Assembly (NCBI GenBank): GCA_023386395.1 | Contig: JAEWJV010000561.1 | Location: 1-14,291, forward strand | Direction: 5' to 3' | DNA length: 14,291 bases | Origin: Bacteroidota bacterium | GTDB lineage: Bacteria; Bacteroidota; Bacteroidia; Chitinophagales; Chitinophagaceae | Shown: positions 7,477-14,291 of the stretch, piece after piece | Layout: every line of letters begins with the position of its first letter | Numbering within the stretch: position 1 is the first letter of the stretch | Notes under the pieces: model-generated | What the model was told of the DNA's origin: nothing | The model's input: the letters and a program-made list of their open reading frames with translations, nothing else | Database searches by the model: none | Program-made: the position numbers and the translations under genes

Positions 7477-9936
7477 TTACTCTTCAATATAAATTCTTTT
7501 CACCCTGTTGCTTATGCCTGTTAAGATTTCATAAGGAATGGTGTTGCAATTTTTAGCCAGTTCACTTATACTTATATTATTCCCAAATATTTCAACCTCA
7601 TCCCCTTCTTCAACATCATTAATACCGGTAACATCAACCATCGTCATATCCATTGCAACAGACCCAACAACAGGTGCATATTTTCCTCTTATAAATACTT
7701 TGCCTACACTATTACTTAATGCACGGCGAAAGCCATCTGCATAACCAATTCTTAATGTTGCAACAATTGAATCAACATTTATTTTGCCGCGACGGTTATA
7801 ACCTACTGTATCGCCTGCTTCCAGTTTTCTTAATTGAGCAACAGTTGTTTTAAGCGTTACTGCCGGCTGTAAAGAAAGTACATGGCTATTACTGCTGTCG
7901 ATACCATATAAGCCAATGCCGAGGCGTATCATATCAAACTGCAGTTGCGGGAAGCGAATGCTTGCCGCAGAATTAGAAATATGTTTAATGAAGGAATAAT
8001 GAAGTGCGGCTTCCAGCTGGTTGCATGCGCTTTCTAACCGTTCAGCCTGTTTAAAACTGAATGCATCTTCCGCAGCATCTTCGCTTGCCACCAAATGGCT
8101 AAACACGGACTTTACAACAAGGCGATTGCCAGTTTTTAATATTTCAATTAAATCATCCAATTCATCTTCACCAAAACCAAGCCGGTGCATGCCTGTATCA
8201 ATTTTTATATGCACCGGATAATATTGCAAACCCTGCCTGTTAAGAAAAGCATCAAACTTTTTAAGAATGCCAACAGAATAAATTTCCGGTTCAAGATTGT
8301 ATTGTATTACCTGCTCAAAAGCTTCTTCATCCACATTCATAATCATTACAGGCAGGCGAATATTTGCCCGGCGCAGTTCCACGCCTTCATCAGGATAAGC
8401 AACTGCCAGGTAATCAACTTTATGGTATTGAAGCGCATTGGCAATTTCAGCACTGCCGCTGCCATAACCGGAAGCTTTCACCATTGCCATTATCTTAACA
8501 CCAGGCTTCAGCATTTTCCTGTATTCATTTACATTATGAATAACAGCCGTAAGGTTTATTTCCATCACTGTTCTATGCACTTTCTGCTGAAGCATTGCAG
8601 CAATATTTTCAAAACCAAATCTTCTTGCACCCTTTAACAGTATAACCTGGTTACGAAAAAAACTCGTCGAAAACTGGTTAAGAAATTCATTCGTGGAAGT
8701 ATAATAATAAACATCATCAACAGCTTCTTTCAGAAAAGGAAAATACGTTTTCCATTGCTCACCAATTACAATAGCGCTGTTGATATTCCTTGCTTTCAGC
8801 ATAAAAATTATGTCAGCGTAAGCGCCGTTGTTAGCGCCGGGCACATCTGAAAGAATTACTGTTTTATGTGCAAACTGGTTTTGCTGCCGCATAAAATCGA
8901 GTGCAACGGCAAATGAAGCCGTATCAAAACTATAACTGTCATTAATCAATGCGCAGTTATTAATGGCAGGAATCAACTGCAGCCGCATATCAACCGGTTG
9001 CAATTGCTGCAGCCGTTCATTAATAATATCCGCCTGAATATTTAAGCTTAACAGAACAGCTATACATGTTTCAATATTTTGAACAGAAGCATCGTCGGTG
9101 AAAGGAATATTAAACCGGTAAACTGCATTGTTATATTTTAATTCAATAACAACATTATCTTCATTTTTTTGGCGGGAAAATATCTGAATAGTATTGCTTT
9201 CATTATTGCCCCATGTAATAATACCTGCCTTTGAATTTTTCCGGATAATTTCAACAACAGAACTATTATCGCCATCAGCAATAACCGTTTCACAATGTTT
9301 AAAAAGTTTACACTTTTCTTCTGTTTTTTGTGCCGCTGAAATAAAATTTTCATCGTGGGCACTGCCAATATTGGTAAGAATGCCGGTTGTTGGCTGAATA
9401 ACACTTTCAAGCTTTTCCATTTCACCGGGCATTGAAATACCTGCCTCAAAAATGGCAAGATTATTATCAGCATTCATTTGCCAAACACTTAATGCAACGC
9501 CAAGCTGAGAGTTATAGCTGCGCGGGCTTCTTACAATATTATAATCGGGAGAAAGCAATTGATACAGCCATTCTTTCACAATTGTTTTTCCATTGCTGCC
9601 TGTAATAGCAATTACAGGATAATGAAATTGTTTGCGATGATAAGCCGCCAGTGTTTGCAAAGCAGCTAATGTATCATCTGTAAAAATAAAATTGGCATCT
9701 GCAAACGGAGTTGTATCGAAACCATGCTGGGCAACAAAGCTGCGCACGCCACGCTCATACATTTCTCCTATATAATTATGCGCATCTCTTCTTTGCGTTA
9801 CAAGCGCAAAAAATAAAGTGGTTGATGGAAAAATAAGCCGGCGGCTATCGGTTAATAATTGTTCAATTACACAATTTCCTGCTGCAATTTTCGAATCAGC
9901 ATTTAATATTGAAGCAATTTTATTTATAGTGTACAT
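7477..9936 (-). CDS. murF-alr: Bifunctional UDP-MurNAc-tripeptide:D-Ala-D-Ala ligase / alanine racemase
   Basis: This 819-residue fusion covers two steps of peptidoglycan precursor synthesis in the cytoplasm. The N-terminal MurF half (about 1-450) adds D-Ala-D-Ala to the UDP-MurNAc-tripeptide using ATP. It shows the Mur ligase P-loop TGSNGKT (112-118), the central-domain stretches FEAGISMPGEMEKL (163-176) and TNIGSAH (188-194), and NDSYSFD (332-338) in the C-terminal domain. The Alr half (about 457-819) makes D-Ala from L-Ala with PLP: the Schiff-base Lys is K487 in MVKASGYGSG, and the catalytic Tyr of the opposing face is Y713 in VGYNRRGK. The substrate-binding and structural stretches TGMHRLG (581-587) and AMDMTMVDV (761-769) are also present. 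Both halves look intact. The fusion is a known feature of Bacteroidetes, joining supply and use of D-Ala. GH5 follows 49 bases downstream, and the lipoprotein gene lies 72 bases upstream on the same strand. Confidence 0.97.
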   Translation of the reverse strand: MYTINKIASILNADSKIAAGNCVIEQLLTDSRRLIFPSTTLFFALVTQRRDAHNYIGEMYERGVRSFVAQHGFDTTPFADANFIFTDDTLAALQTLAAYHRKQFHYPVIAITGSNGKTIVKEWLYQLLSPDYNIVRSPRSYNSQLGVALSVWQMNADNNLAIFEAGISMPGEMEKLESVIQPTTGILTNIGSAHDENFISAAQKTEEKCKLFKHCETVIADGDNSSVVEIIRKNSKAGIITWGNNESNTIQIFSRQKNEDNVVIELKYNNAVYRFNIPFTDDASVQNIETCIAVLLSLNIQADIINERLQQLQPVDMRLQLIPAINNCALINDSYSFDTASFAVALDFMRQQNQFAHKTVILSDVPGANNGAYADIIFMLKARNINSAIVIGEQWKTYFPFLKEAVDDVYYYTSTNEFLNQFSTSFFRNQVILLKGARRFGFENIAAMLQQKVHRTVMEINLTAVIHNVNEYRKMLKPGVKIMAMVKASGYGSGSAEIANALQYHKVDYLAVAYPDEGVELRRANIRLPVMIMNVDEEAFEQVIQYNLEPEIYSVGILKKFDAFLNRQGLQYYPVHIKIDTGMHRLGFGEDELDDLIEILKTGNRLVVKSVFSHLVASEDAAEDAFSFKQAERLESACNQLEAALHYSFIKHISNSAASIRFPQLQFDMIRLGIGLYGIDSSNSHVLSLQPAVTLKTTVAQLRKLEAGDTVGYNRRGKINVDSIVATLRIGYADGFRRALSNSVGKVFIRGKYAPVVGSVAMDMTMVDVTGINDVEEGDEVEIFGNNISISELAKNCNTIPYEILTGISNRVKRIYIEE

Positions 9937-10008
9937 GAAATTTCTCTACAATTTTTCCGTCCTTTTTATTTGGAGTTAACGGGTTTGTTTTAGCCACAGA
10001 TTTACTTT

Positions 10009-10608
10009 TTACTCTGCTGCATTATCATCACCAGCGATAGCCTGAATTTTCTTCCCTATTGAAACAAATAAACCACGTTGTTTTTCAGGGCAGCATTCTT
10101 CATAGAATTCTGCAGCATAATAACCGGGATTGATAGCTGCATCCTTTGTAATGATCCATAAACGGTTGCCGGCCGCATCATAAATATTGCAGTCTTTATT
10201 GCCATCTGCACAATAACCTTTCTCTCCATCGCCGGAAATCGTCCATGCTTTATTTTCCTCCATATAATTTAATAAGCTATCACAGGCTGCTTTGTCTGCC
10301 TGAACAGGCGTCAGGCTTGTTGGCGTACCTGTATTGTTCGGCATCATATTTTTATAGTAGCGGTAAGCTTTCCACTCATTGTTATGTTGGGTTAATATAA
10401 AATAGTTCATTGATTTCACCCATGCAAAATTTTCATAAGCATAAGCAATTACAAGATCGCTTTCTGACTGCAGTTTTTGCAATACATCATCTTCAATTGT
10501 TTGCTTTTTCGCAGAAGCATTTACGTTTTCTGCGAGCATATTTTTTTGTGCACTGCAACCGGTAGCCATAATTGCTGTTATAAGAATGAATATTAAATAG
10601 CCTTTCAT
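10009..10608 (-). CDS. Lipoprotein of unknown function
   Basis: This is a 199-residue predicted lipoprotein. Residues 4-17 are hydrophobic and end in the lipobox ATGC, with C18 as the lipidated residue, so the mature protein should be anchored in the membrane on the periplasmic or surface side. The mature part has many aromatic residues and several Cys (C109, then C132, C139 and a CC pair near 172-173) that could form disulfides after export. I recognise no family or catalytic motif. It lies upstream of murF-alr on the same strand with a 72-base gap and may be cotranscribed. It is divergent from the 34-residue membrane protein gene. Confidence 0.8.
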   Translation of the reverse strand: MKGYLIFILITAIMATGCSAQKNMLAENVNASAKKQTIEDDVLQKLQSESDLVIAYAYENFAWVKSMNYFILTQHNNEWKAYRYYKNMMPNNTGTPTSLTPVQADKAACDSLLNYMEENKAWTISGDGEKGYCADGNKDCNIYDAAGNRLWIITKDAAINPGYYAAEFYEECCPEKQRGLFVSIGKKIQAIAGDDNAAE

Positions 10609-10650
10609 TGAATTTTGTTCGTTTTATTCAGTATTATTTTTAGAATTGGC

Positions 10651-10658
10651 TATCTTTA
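10651..10658 (+). promoter_or_regulatory. Candidate -7 promoter element for the 34-aa membrane protein gene
   Basis: TATCTTTA matches the Bacteroidetes -7 consensus TAnnTTTG at all positions but the last and sits 30 bases before the ATG at 10689. That spacing would give a short leader. No convincing -33 TTTG is seen at the normal distance, so this is a weak call. Confidence 0.3.
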
Positions 10659-10688
10659 TAATAGCTCTCCTACAATAAAATTATTTTT

Positions 10689-10793
10689 ATGGGTAATTTA
10701 TCTTTTTTCGAACTTACAATCCTGGTCATTCTTGCTGTGCTTGTTCTGAAATTCGCTTTAAGATTTATAAAAACCATACTAAATCGATTATAA
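10689..10793 (+). CDS. Small single-span membrane protein (34 aa)
   Basis: This is an open frame of 34 codons starting MGNLSFFELT. It has one strongly hydrophobic segment at residues 9-20 (LTILVILAVLVL), continuing into a basic amphipathic tail with K21, R25, K28 and R33. The arrangement suits a single transmembrane helix with a positively charged cytoplasmic end. No family is recognised. A TATCTTTA element upstream and its placement in the gap between two minus-strand genes support its being real, but with so few codons chance cannot be excluded. It converges on the hexapeptide-repeat gene 57 bases away. Confidence 0.5.
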   Translation: MGNLSFFELTILVILAVLVLKFALRFIKTILNRL

Positions 10794-10850
10794 GCAATTA
10801 AGACAACCTTAATTTCAGACTACAGAAAAAGATAATTTTTCTTTCTACTA

Positions 10851-11456
10851 TCATTGAATTTTATTTCTTTTTATCTTATTCCAGGTTTCATATAAAAATT
10901 CCTGTGAAGGCTGAAATTCCGGTATTTCATTCAATGGTTCACAGACATTCCAATGCGCTTTCATTTCTTCCGGCAATTGCTGGTATAACTGCGTGCCTTT
11001 TGTTTTCCAGGCTATCATTTCATCACTCACTTCCTTAATAATTTTTGCAGGATTACCCGCCAGCAAACTGCGTTTCGCAATCTTTTCATCAGCCTTTATC
11101 AAACTCAGAGCGCCCACAATGCATTCATCGCCCAGTTCCACATTGTCCATAACCACACTGTTCATTCCAATCAAGCAGTTTCTGCCAATCGTTGCGCCAT
11201 GAATTACAGCGCCATGACCAATGTGCGCCGCTTCTTTCAGCCAAACAGCAGCGCCGGGAAATATATGCAGCACGCAATTCTCCTGTATGTTGCACCCATC
11301 TTCAACAATAACCCTGCCCCAATCGCCACGCAGTGCAGCGCCGGGGCCAACATACACATACTTCCCGATAATCACATTGCCCGTAACACAAGCCTGCGGA
11401 TGTATAAACGATGTATCATCAATAACAGGTGTAAAGCCTTTAAAGGAATAGATCAT
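10851..11456 (-). CDS. Gamma carbonic anhydrase-like hexapeptide-repeat protein (PaaY/CaiE type)
   Basis: This 201-residue protein is a left-handed beta-helix, with hexapeptide turns running from about residue 15 to 137 (IIGKYVYVG, IGHGAVIHGATIG, CLIGMNSVVMDN and others). Candidate zinc ligands are H64 in CVLHIFPG plus H81 and H86 in GHGAVIHG, with the five-residue spacing of the last pair seen in gamma carbonic anhydrases. The R43-x-D45 of LRGDWG is also conserved in the family. The C-terminal helix and length match the PaaY/CaiE branch, whose members include carbonic anhydrases and a thioesterase linked to phenylacetate degradation. No phenylacetate or carnitine genes are nearby, so the role is left general. 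It probably forms a trimer in the cytoplasm. It is divergent from the SIR2-TIR gene. Confidence 0.9.
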   Translation of the reverse strand: MIYSFKGFTPVIDDTSFIHPQACVTGNVIIGKYVYVGPGAALRGDWGRVIVEDGCNIQENCVLHIFPGAAVWLKEAAHIGHGAVIHGATIGRNCLIGMNSVVMDNVELGDECIVGALSLIKADEKIAKRSLLAGNPAKIIKEVSDEMIAWKTKGTQLYQQLPEEMKAHWNVCEPLNEIPEFQPSQEFLYETWNKIKRNKIQ

Positions 11457-11589
11457 ACTTACATTTTATGTTGCTGCAACGGTTTTAAAAAGCTAAGATA
11501 GATTGAATACTACAAATAAACTGTCGTTTAACAATATGCCGTCACATGCAAAATACCTTCGAAAAATTTGTTCACGCTGTTACATTCTC

Positions 11590-11625
11590 TTCGTTTAAAA
11601 CGAATAATAAAAATGATTATTTTTA
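11590..11625 (+). promoter_or_regulatory. Candidate promoter of the SIR2-TIR operon with overlapping inverted repeat
   Basis: TATTTTTA (11618-11625) matches TAnnTTTG except for the last base and lies 21 bases before the start codon. TTTA at 11594-11597 is a possible -33 element with a 20-base spacer. This -33 site sits inside a perfect inverted repeat, TTCGTTT-A-AAACGAA (11590-11604), where a bound regulator could block RNA polymerase. Another TCGTTTAA copy lies at 11524-11531. The match is visible; the regulatory function is inferred. Confidence 0.35.
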
Positions 11626-11646
11626 GAGTAATATCCCGCTAATATT

Positions 11647-13059
11647 ATGGAAATACAGGACCTCACAAGCATCATTTCTTCCGGCCTTATTGTACCGGTT
11701 ATCGGCAGCGGTTTCTGCAAGGTGAAAGTGCCGGTAAACCGTGTAGATCCGCACAATAAATTCGCCGGCAACATAACCGTTTTAAAAGATGCTATCGAAA
11801 AAAACGCAGATGTTACGCTTACTTTAAACGAATATCTTGCCCTGAGGATGGCAGATAAATTCGGGCTGAATTATTTAGATAACAGCATGCTGAACCTGAA
11901 TTGCGTATTTCTTAAATCGAAATTTGCAGAAGCCACACGCTATAAAATGCTGCATGATGAATACCAGCAGCTAAGCACGGAAAAGTTGCTGGATGATTAT
12001 GAAAAACTGGCATCAATAAGGGATTTCCGGATTTATATAAATACGGGGCCTGATAATTTCCTGGCGGATGCCTTTGCCAGGATACCCGACCGCAAACCAC
12101 AGTTTATTGCTGCGCAGTTGCTGGAAAGCAAAAACAACAATGTTGTTATAAAAGAGCCTTCCGCTTTTGAACCTATTGTGTTCAATATTTTTGGGAGCAT
12201 AGTAAAAGCGCCTTATAACGATTGTGCTGTAACCGATGAAAATTATATTGAGATGTTCGTAAAGCTGCAGCAGGAAAGCACCACGCAGCAATCTGCTTTC
12301 AACATTTTGTTTAACCTGCTGCGGGAAAACAACCTGCTTATAATCGGCAGCAGTTTTCCCGACTGGCTGATGCGCTTTTTAATAAGGCTTATTGCAGCTG
12401 AACGTTATACGCAATCAAACCAAAAACTTATTTCAGATGCAGGCACTTTAAGCAGGATTGAATTTGAAAATTTTTTACAGCAATACCAGGGACAAGTAAT
12501 TACGCAAAACGAAGAAACATTCAAATCGCCGGGTGAGTTTGTACAGGCTTTGTACAATACCATACAAAACAACCCGGAAAATATTGTGCAGCGTTATAAA
12601 GAAAAAGTTTTTATAAGTTTTATTAGCGAGGATAAAAATATAGCCCAATTGCTTAACAATGCTTTTGCTGAAAAAGGGGTGCCTGTATTTTTTGATGGCA
12701 ATGAAATTTTTTCAGGAACCAATTTCAACAATGTTATTAAACCGGAAATTCAAAACTGCGATTTTTTTCTGCCTGTAATCACGGCGCGTTCTGTAAAAGA
12801 TCCTATTGACGTAAAACGATATGTGTATAAGGAATGGACACTTGCCGGTTTCAGGAGAATGGCAGGTGAAGATGCAGCGGCTACAACCACTTTCATAAAG
12901 CCATATACTATAGGAACAGATGCTATAAACATGTCGGTTTATGAAACTTATTTTGATGGCATCGGCATGGAAAAAATACCAGACACAAGCAGGGAAGCGC
13001 TCAACGCTTTTGTTGAATCATTTATAACAAGAAATAATCTTACACCAGTTAACAATTAG
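11647..13059 (+). CDS. SIR2-like domain fused to TIR domain, probable NAD-directed defence effector
   Basis: This is a 470-residue cytoplasmic protein with two NAD-related modules. Residues 1 to about 300 are SIR2-like: a nucleotide-binding GSGF turn (20-23), the equivalent of the TTNYD segment (about 129-139), the equivalent of the LHG segment in VFNIFGSI (178-185) followed by VTDENY (195-200), and the late strand-helix LLIIGSSFPDW (230-240). Residues 319 to about 460 form a TIR domain: first strand KVFISFISEDK (320-330), BB-loop region FFDGNEIFSGTNF (348-360), strand CDFFLPVIT (371-379), and E396 in YVYKEW as candidate catalytic Glu. In the SIR2-like half the catalytic Asn is replaced by Gly (NTGPD, 132-136) and the His by Phe (F182). 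TIR and SIR2 domains of bacterial defence proteins commonly cleave NAD+ and arrest infected cells. The nSTAND1 gene follows after 28 bases, probably in the same operon. The defence role is inferred from domains and context. Confidence 0.88.
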   Translation: MEIQDLTSIISSGLIVPVIGSGFCKVKVPVNRVDPHNKFAGNITVLKDAIEKNADVTLTLNEYLALRMADKFGLNYLDNSMLNLNCVFLKSKFAEATRYKMLHDEYQQLSTEKLLDDYEKLASIRDFRIYINTGPDNFLADAFARIPDRKPQFIAAQLLESKNNNVVIKEPSAFEPIVFNIFGSIVKAPYNDCAVTDENYIEMFVKLQQESTTQQSAFNILFNLLRENNLLIIGSSFPDWLMRFLIRLIAAERYTQSNQKLISDAGTLSRIEFENFLQQYQGQVITQNEETFKSPGEFVQALYNTIQNNPENIVQRYKEKVFISFISEDKNIAQLLNNAFAEKGVPVFFDGNEIFSGTNFNNVIKPEIQNCDFFLPVITARSVKDPIDVKRYVYKEWTLAGFRRMAGEDAAATTTFIKPYTIGTDAINMSVYETYFDGIGMEKIPDTSREALNAFVESFITRNNLTPVNN

Positions 13060-13087
13060 CCACAGCGTAAGCACAAACGATACTTAT

Positions 13088-14291
13088 ATGGAACAGCGCC
13101 CCTATCGCGGCATGCATACTTTTACGGAGGAGCAAAAGAATTTGTTTTTTGGAAGAGGCAAGCCGGTAAATGAAATATTCAGCCTGCTTAAAAACAATAC
13201 GCTCACCGTTATATTCGGCACATCAGGCATCGGCAAAAGTTCGCTGATAAATGCCGGCCTTATACCCAAGCTGCGCGAAAATTTTTACCTGCCCATTTTG
13301 CTGCGTATTCCCTTTTCCGATGCAAATATTAACCCGCTTATCTATACACGGAATATAATTGAAGCTGAAGTAAAAAAATATATTTATAAAGATTTCACTT
13401 ACCCGGAAAACACCACATTATGGCAATTTTTTCGTGAAGCCAATTATACCGGCGGCGCTGTAATTCCTGTATTAATACTGGATCAGTTTGAAGAATATTT
13501 CAAGTTTGGGAAAAACAATAAAAACCAGGCTGATGAACTTGCAAAAGAAATATCAGATCTTATTGAAAACAGGATGCCTGATGAATTAAAAAATGCCGAT
13601 AATTATAAAACACTTACTGCTTCAGATGCCCAGAATAATTGCCGGGTTATAATAAGCCTGCGCGAAGATTTTCTAGCACCGCTTGAAGATTTAAGCAAGC
13701 TTATTCCTTCATTAAACAAGATGCGTTACCGCATTGTACAGTTACGGGGTAAAGAAGCTTTTGACGCCGTTTATAAGCCTGCCAGACATTTAATAGATGA
13801 AGCTACAGCCGTGCATCTTTTAAAAAAGATCATTCCTAAGAAAATAAAAGCTGAAACAAACAACAAAGCTGAAACAGGCAATACGGACGATGACACAAAC
13901 GAAATAAACTGGGAACAAAAAGATTTTGAGCCTTATATACTAAGCCTGTTTTGCTACCAGGTAAATGAAAAAAGAATAGCCACCAAACAAGCTGCTATTT
14001 CAAAAGAATTAATTGATAATACAAAAGTTGAAACCATATTAAATGATTATTATAACAGTACCATAAAGAAATACCGGCGCTGGTATAATAAAGATATTGG
14101 CGATTTACTGGAAAAAAATCTTGTGAGTGAAGAAGGTTATCGCCTGCTCAAACCCATAAACTCCAACGAATTTAAAAATGTGCCGGAGCGTGTAATTACC
14201 GGCCTTATTAACGACCGCATTATACAAATTGTAAACAGGAACGATATCAACAACATTGAAATTTCGCATGACCTGCTGGCCAATGTTATTC
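13088..14291 (+). CDS. nSTAND1-type P-loop NTPase, 3' end beyond the window
   Basis: At least 401 codons are visible and the frame is still open at the window edge. The N-terminus YRGMHTF...LFFGRG (6-24) is the usual beginning of nSTAND1 NTPase domains. It is followed by Walker A GTSGIGKSS (44-52), Walker B with acidic tail VLILDQFEEYF (128-138), the strand RVIISLREDF (186-195) with a likely sensor Arg, a helical region with LSLFCYQVNEKR (285-296), and the closing winged-helix-like ISHDLLA (392-398). A charged insertion with a duplicated KAET motif covers about 248-277. STAND NTPases sense a ligand, bind ATP and oligomerise. The sensor repeats, often WD40, TPR or similar, would lie beyond the edge. 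No effector domain precedes the NTPase, so the SIR2-TIR protein is the likely partner. ATG 13088 is the only usable start after the in-frame stop at 13025-13027. Confidence 0.88.
   Translation, partial: MEQRPYRGMHTFTEEQKNLFFGRGKPVNEIFSLLKNNTLTVIFGTSGIGKSSLINAGLIPKLRENFYLPILLRIPFSDANINPLIYTRNIIEAEVKKYIYKDFTYPENTTLWQFFREANYTGGAVIPVLILDQFEEYFKFGKNNKNQADELAKEISDLIENRMPDELKNADNYKTLTASDAQNNCRVIISLREDFLAPLEDLSKLIPSLNKMRYRIVQLRGKEAFDAVYKPARHLIDEATAVHLLKKIIPKKIKAETNNKAETGNTDDDTNEINWEQKDFEPYILSLFCYQVNEKRIATKQAAISKELIDNTKVETILNDYYNSTIKKYRRWYNKDIGDLLEKNLVSEEGYRLLKPINSNEFKNVPERVITGLINDRIIQIVNRNDINNIEISHDLLANVI

Noticed and set aside
8185..8637. Plus-strand 150-codon open frame inside murF-alr
   Set aside because: It is antisense to the highly conserved alanine racemase domain. 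The translation is His/Asn/Ile-rich without motifs and is best explained as a shadow of the real gene.
9138..9473. Minus-strand 111-codon frame within the MurF half, in a different frame on the same strand
   Set aside because: The murF-alr frame is continuous and carries all the motifs. This out-of-frame translation has only low-complexity Leu/Ile-rich sequence, so it is not a frameshifted second gene.
11199..11501. Plus-strand frames of 100 and 76 codons opposite the carbonic-anhydrase-like gene
   Set aside because: They are antisense to a well-supported beta-helix protein and overlap each other in different frames. Their translations carry no motif.
11554..11561. TACCTTCG as an alternative -7 element for the SIR2-TIR operon
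   Set aside because: It deviates from TAnnTTTG at an inner position, has a 23-base spacer to its nearest TTTA, and would leave a longer leader than the TATTTTTA site.

Overview
The window looks like chromosomal DNA of a Bacteroidetes bacterium, most likely a Chitinophagaceae relative. The evidence is AT-rich intergenic DNA, promoter elements of the Bacteroidetes type (TAnnTTTG), few Shine-Dalgarno sites, and a fused MurF-alanine racemase, an arrangement characteristic of this phylum. The lineage is inferred from gene content; no rRNA or other phylogenetic marker is present. Fourteen protein genes are supported, two of them very small, and the last runs off the right edge. No tRNA, rRNA, CRISPR array or insertion sequence was seen. 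No gene-free stretch exceeds about 210 bases. || Left part (1-6.1 kb), mostly housekeeping and accessory genes: a secreted M28 metallopeptidase of the glutamate carboxypeptidase II type (-), an atypical SDR/epimerase-like protein (-), a small DoxX-like membrane protein (+), an ABC-F ATPase (+) behind a structured leader, a VOC/glyoxalase-fold protein (-) and a receiver-only response regulator (-). || Middle part (6.1-11.5 kb): a 49-residue lysine-rich small protein (+), a secreted GH5 glycosidase (-), the MurF-Alr fusion of peptidoglycan precursor synthesis (-), a lipoprotein of unknown function (-), a 34-residue single-span membrane protein (+) and a gamma-carbonic-anhydrase-like hexapeptide-repeat protein (-). 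|| Right part (11.6-14.3 kb), the most interesting region: a two-gene unit on the + strand. The first gene encodes a SIR2-like domain fused to a C-terminal TIR domain. The second, 28 bases downstream, encodes an nSTAND1-type P-loop NTPase with no effector domain of its own at its N-terminus and is cut by the window end. The natural reading is a split STAND-type conflict or anti-phage system: the NTPase senses and oligomerises, and the SIR2-like/TIR protein is the NAD-directed effector acting in trans. The SIR2-like half appears to have lost the usual catalytic Asn and His while the TIR half keeps a candidate catalytic Glu, which suggests one active and one degenerate NAD-binding module. A 15-base inverted repeat overlaps the predicted -33 region of this operon.
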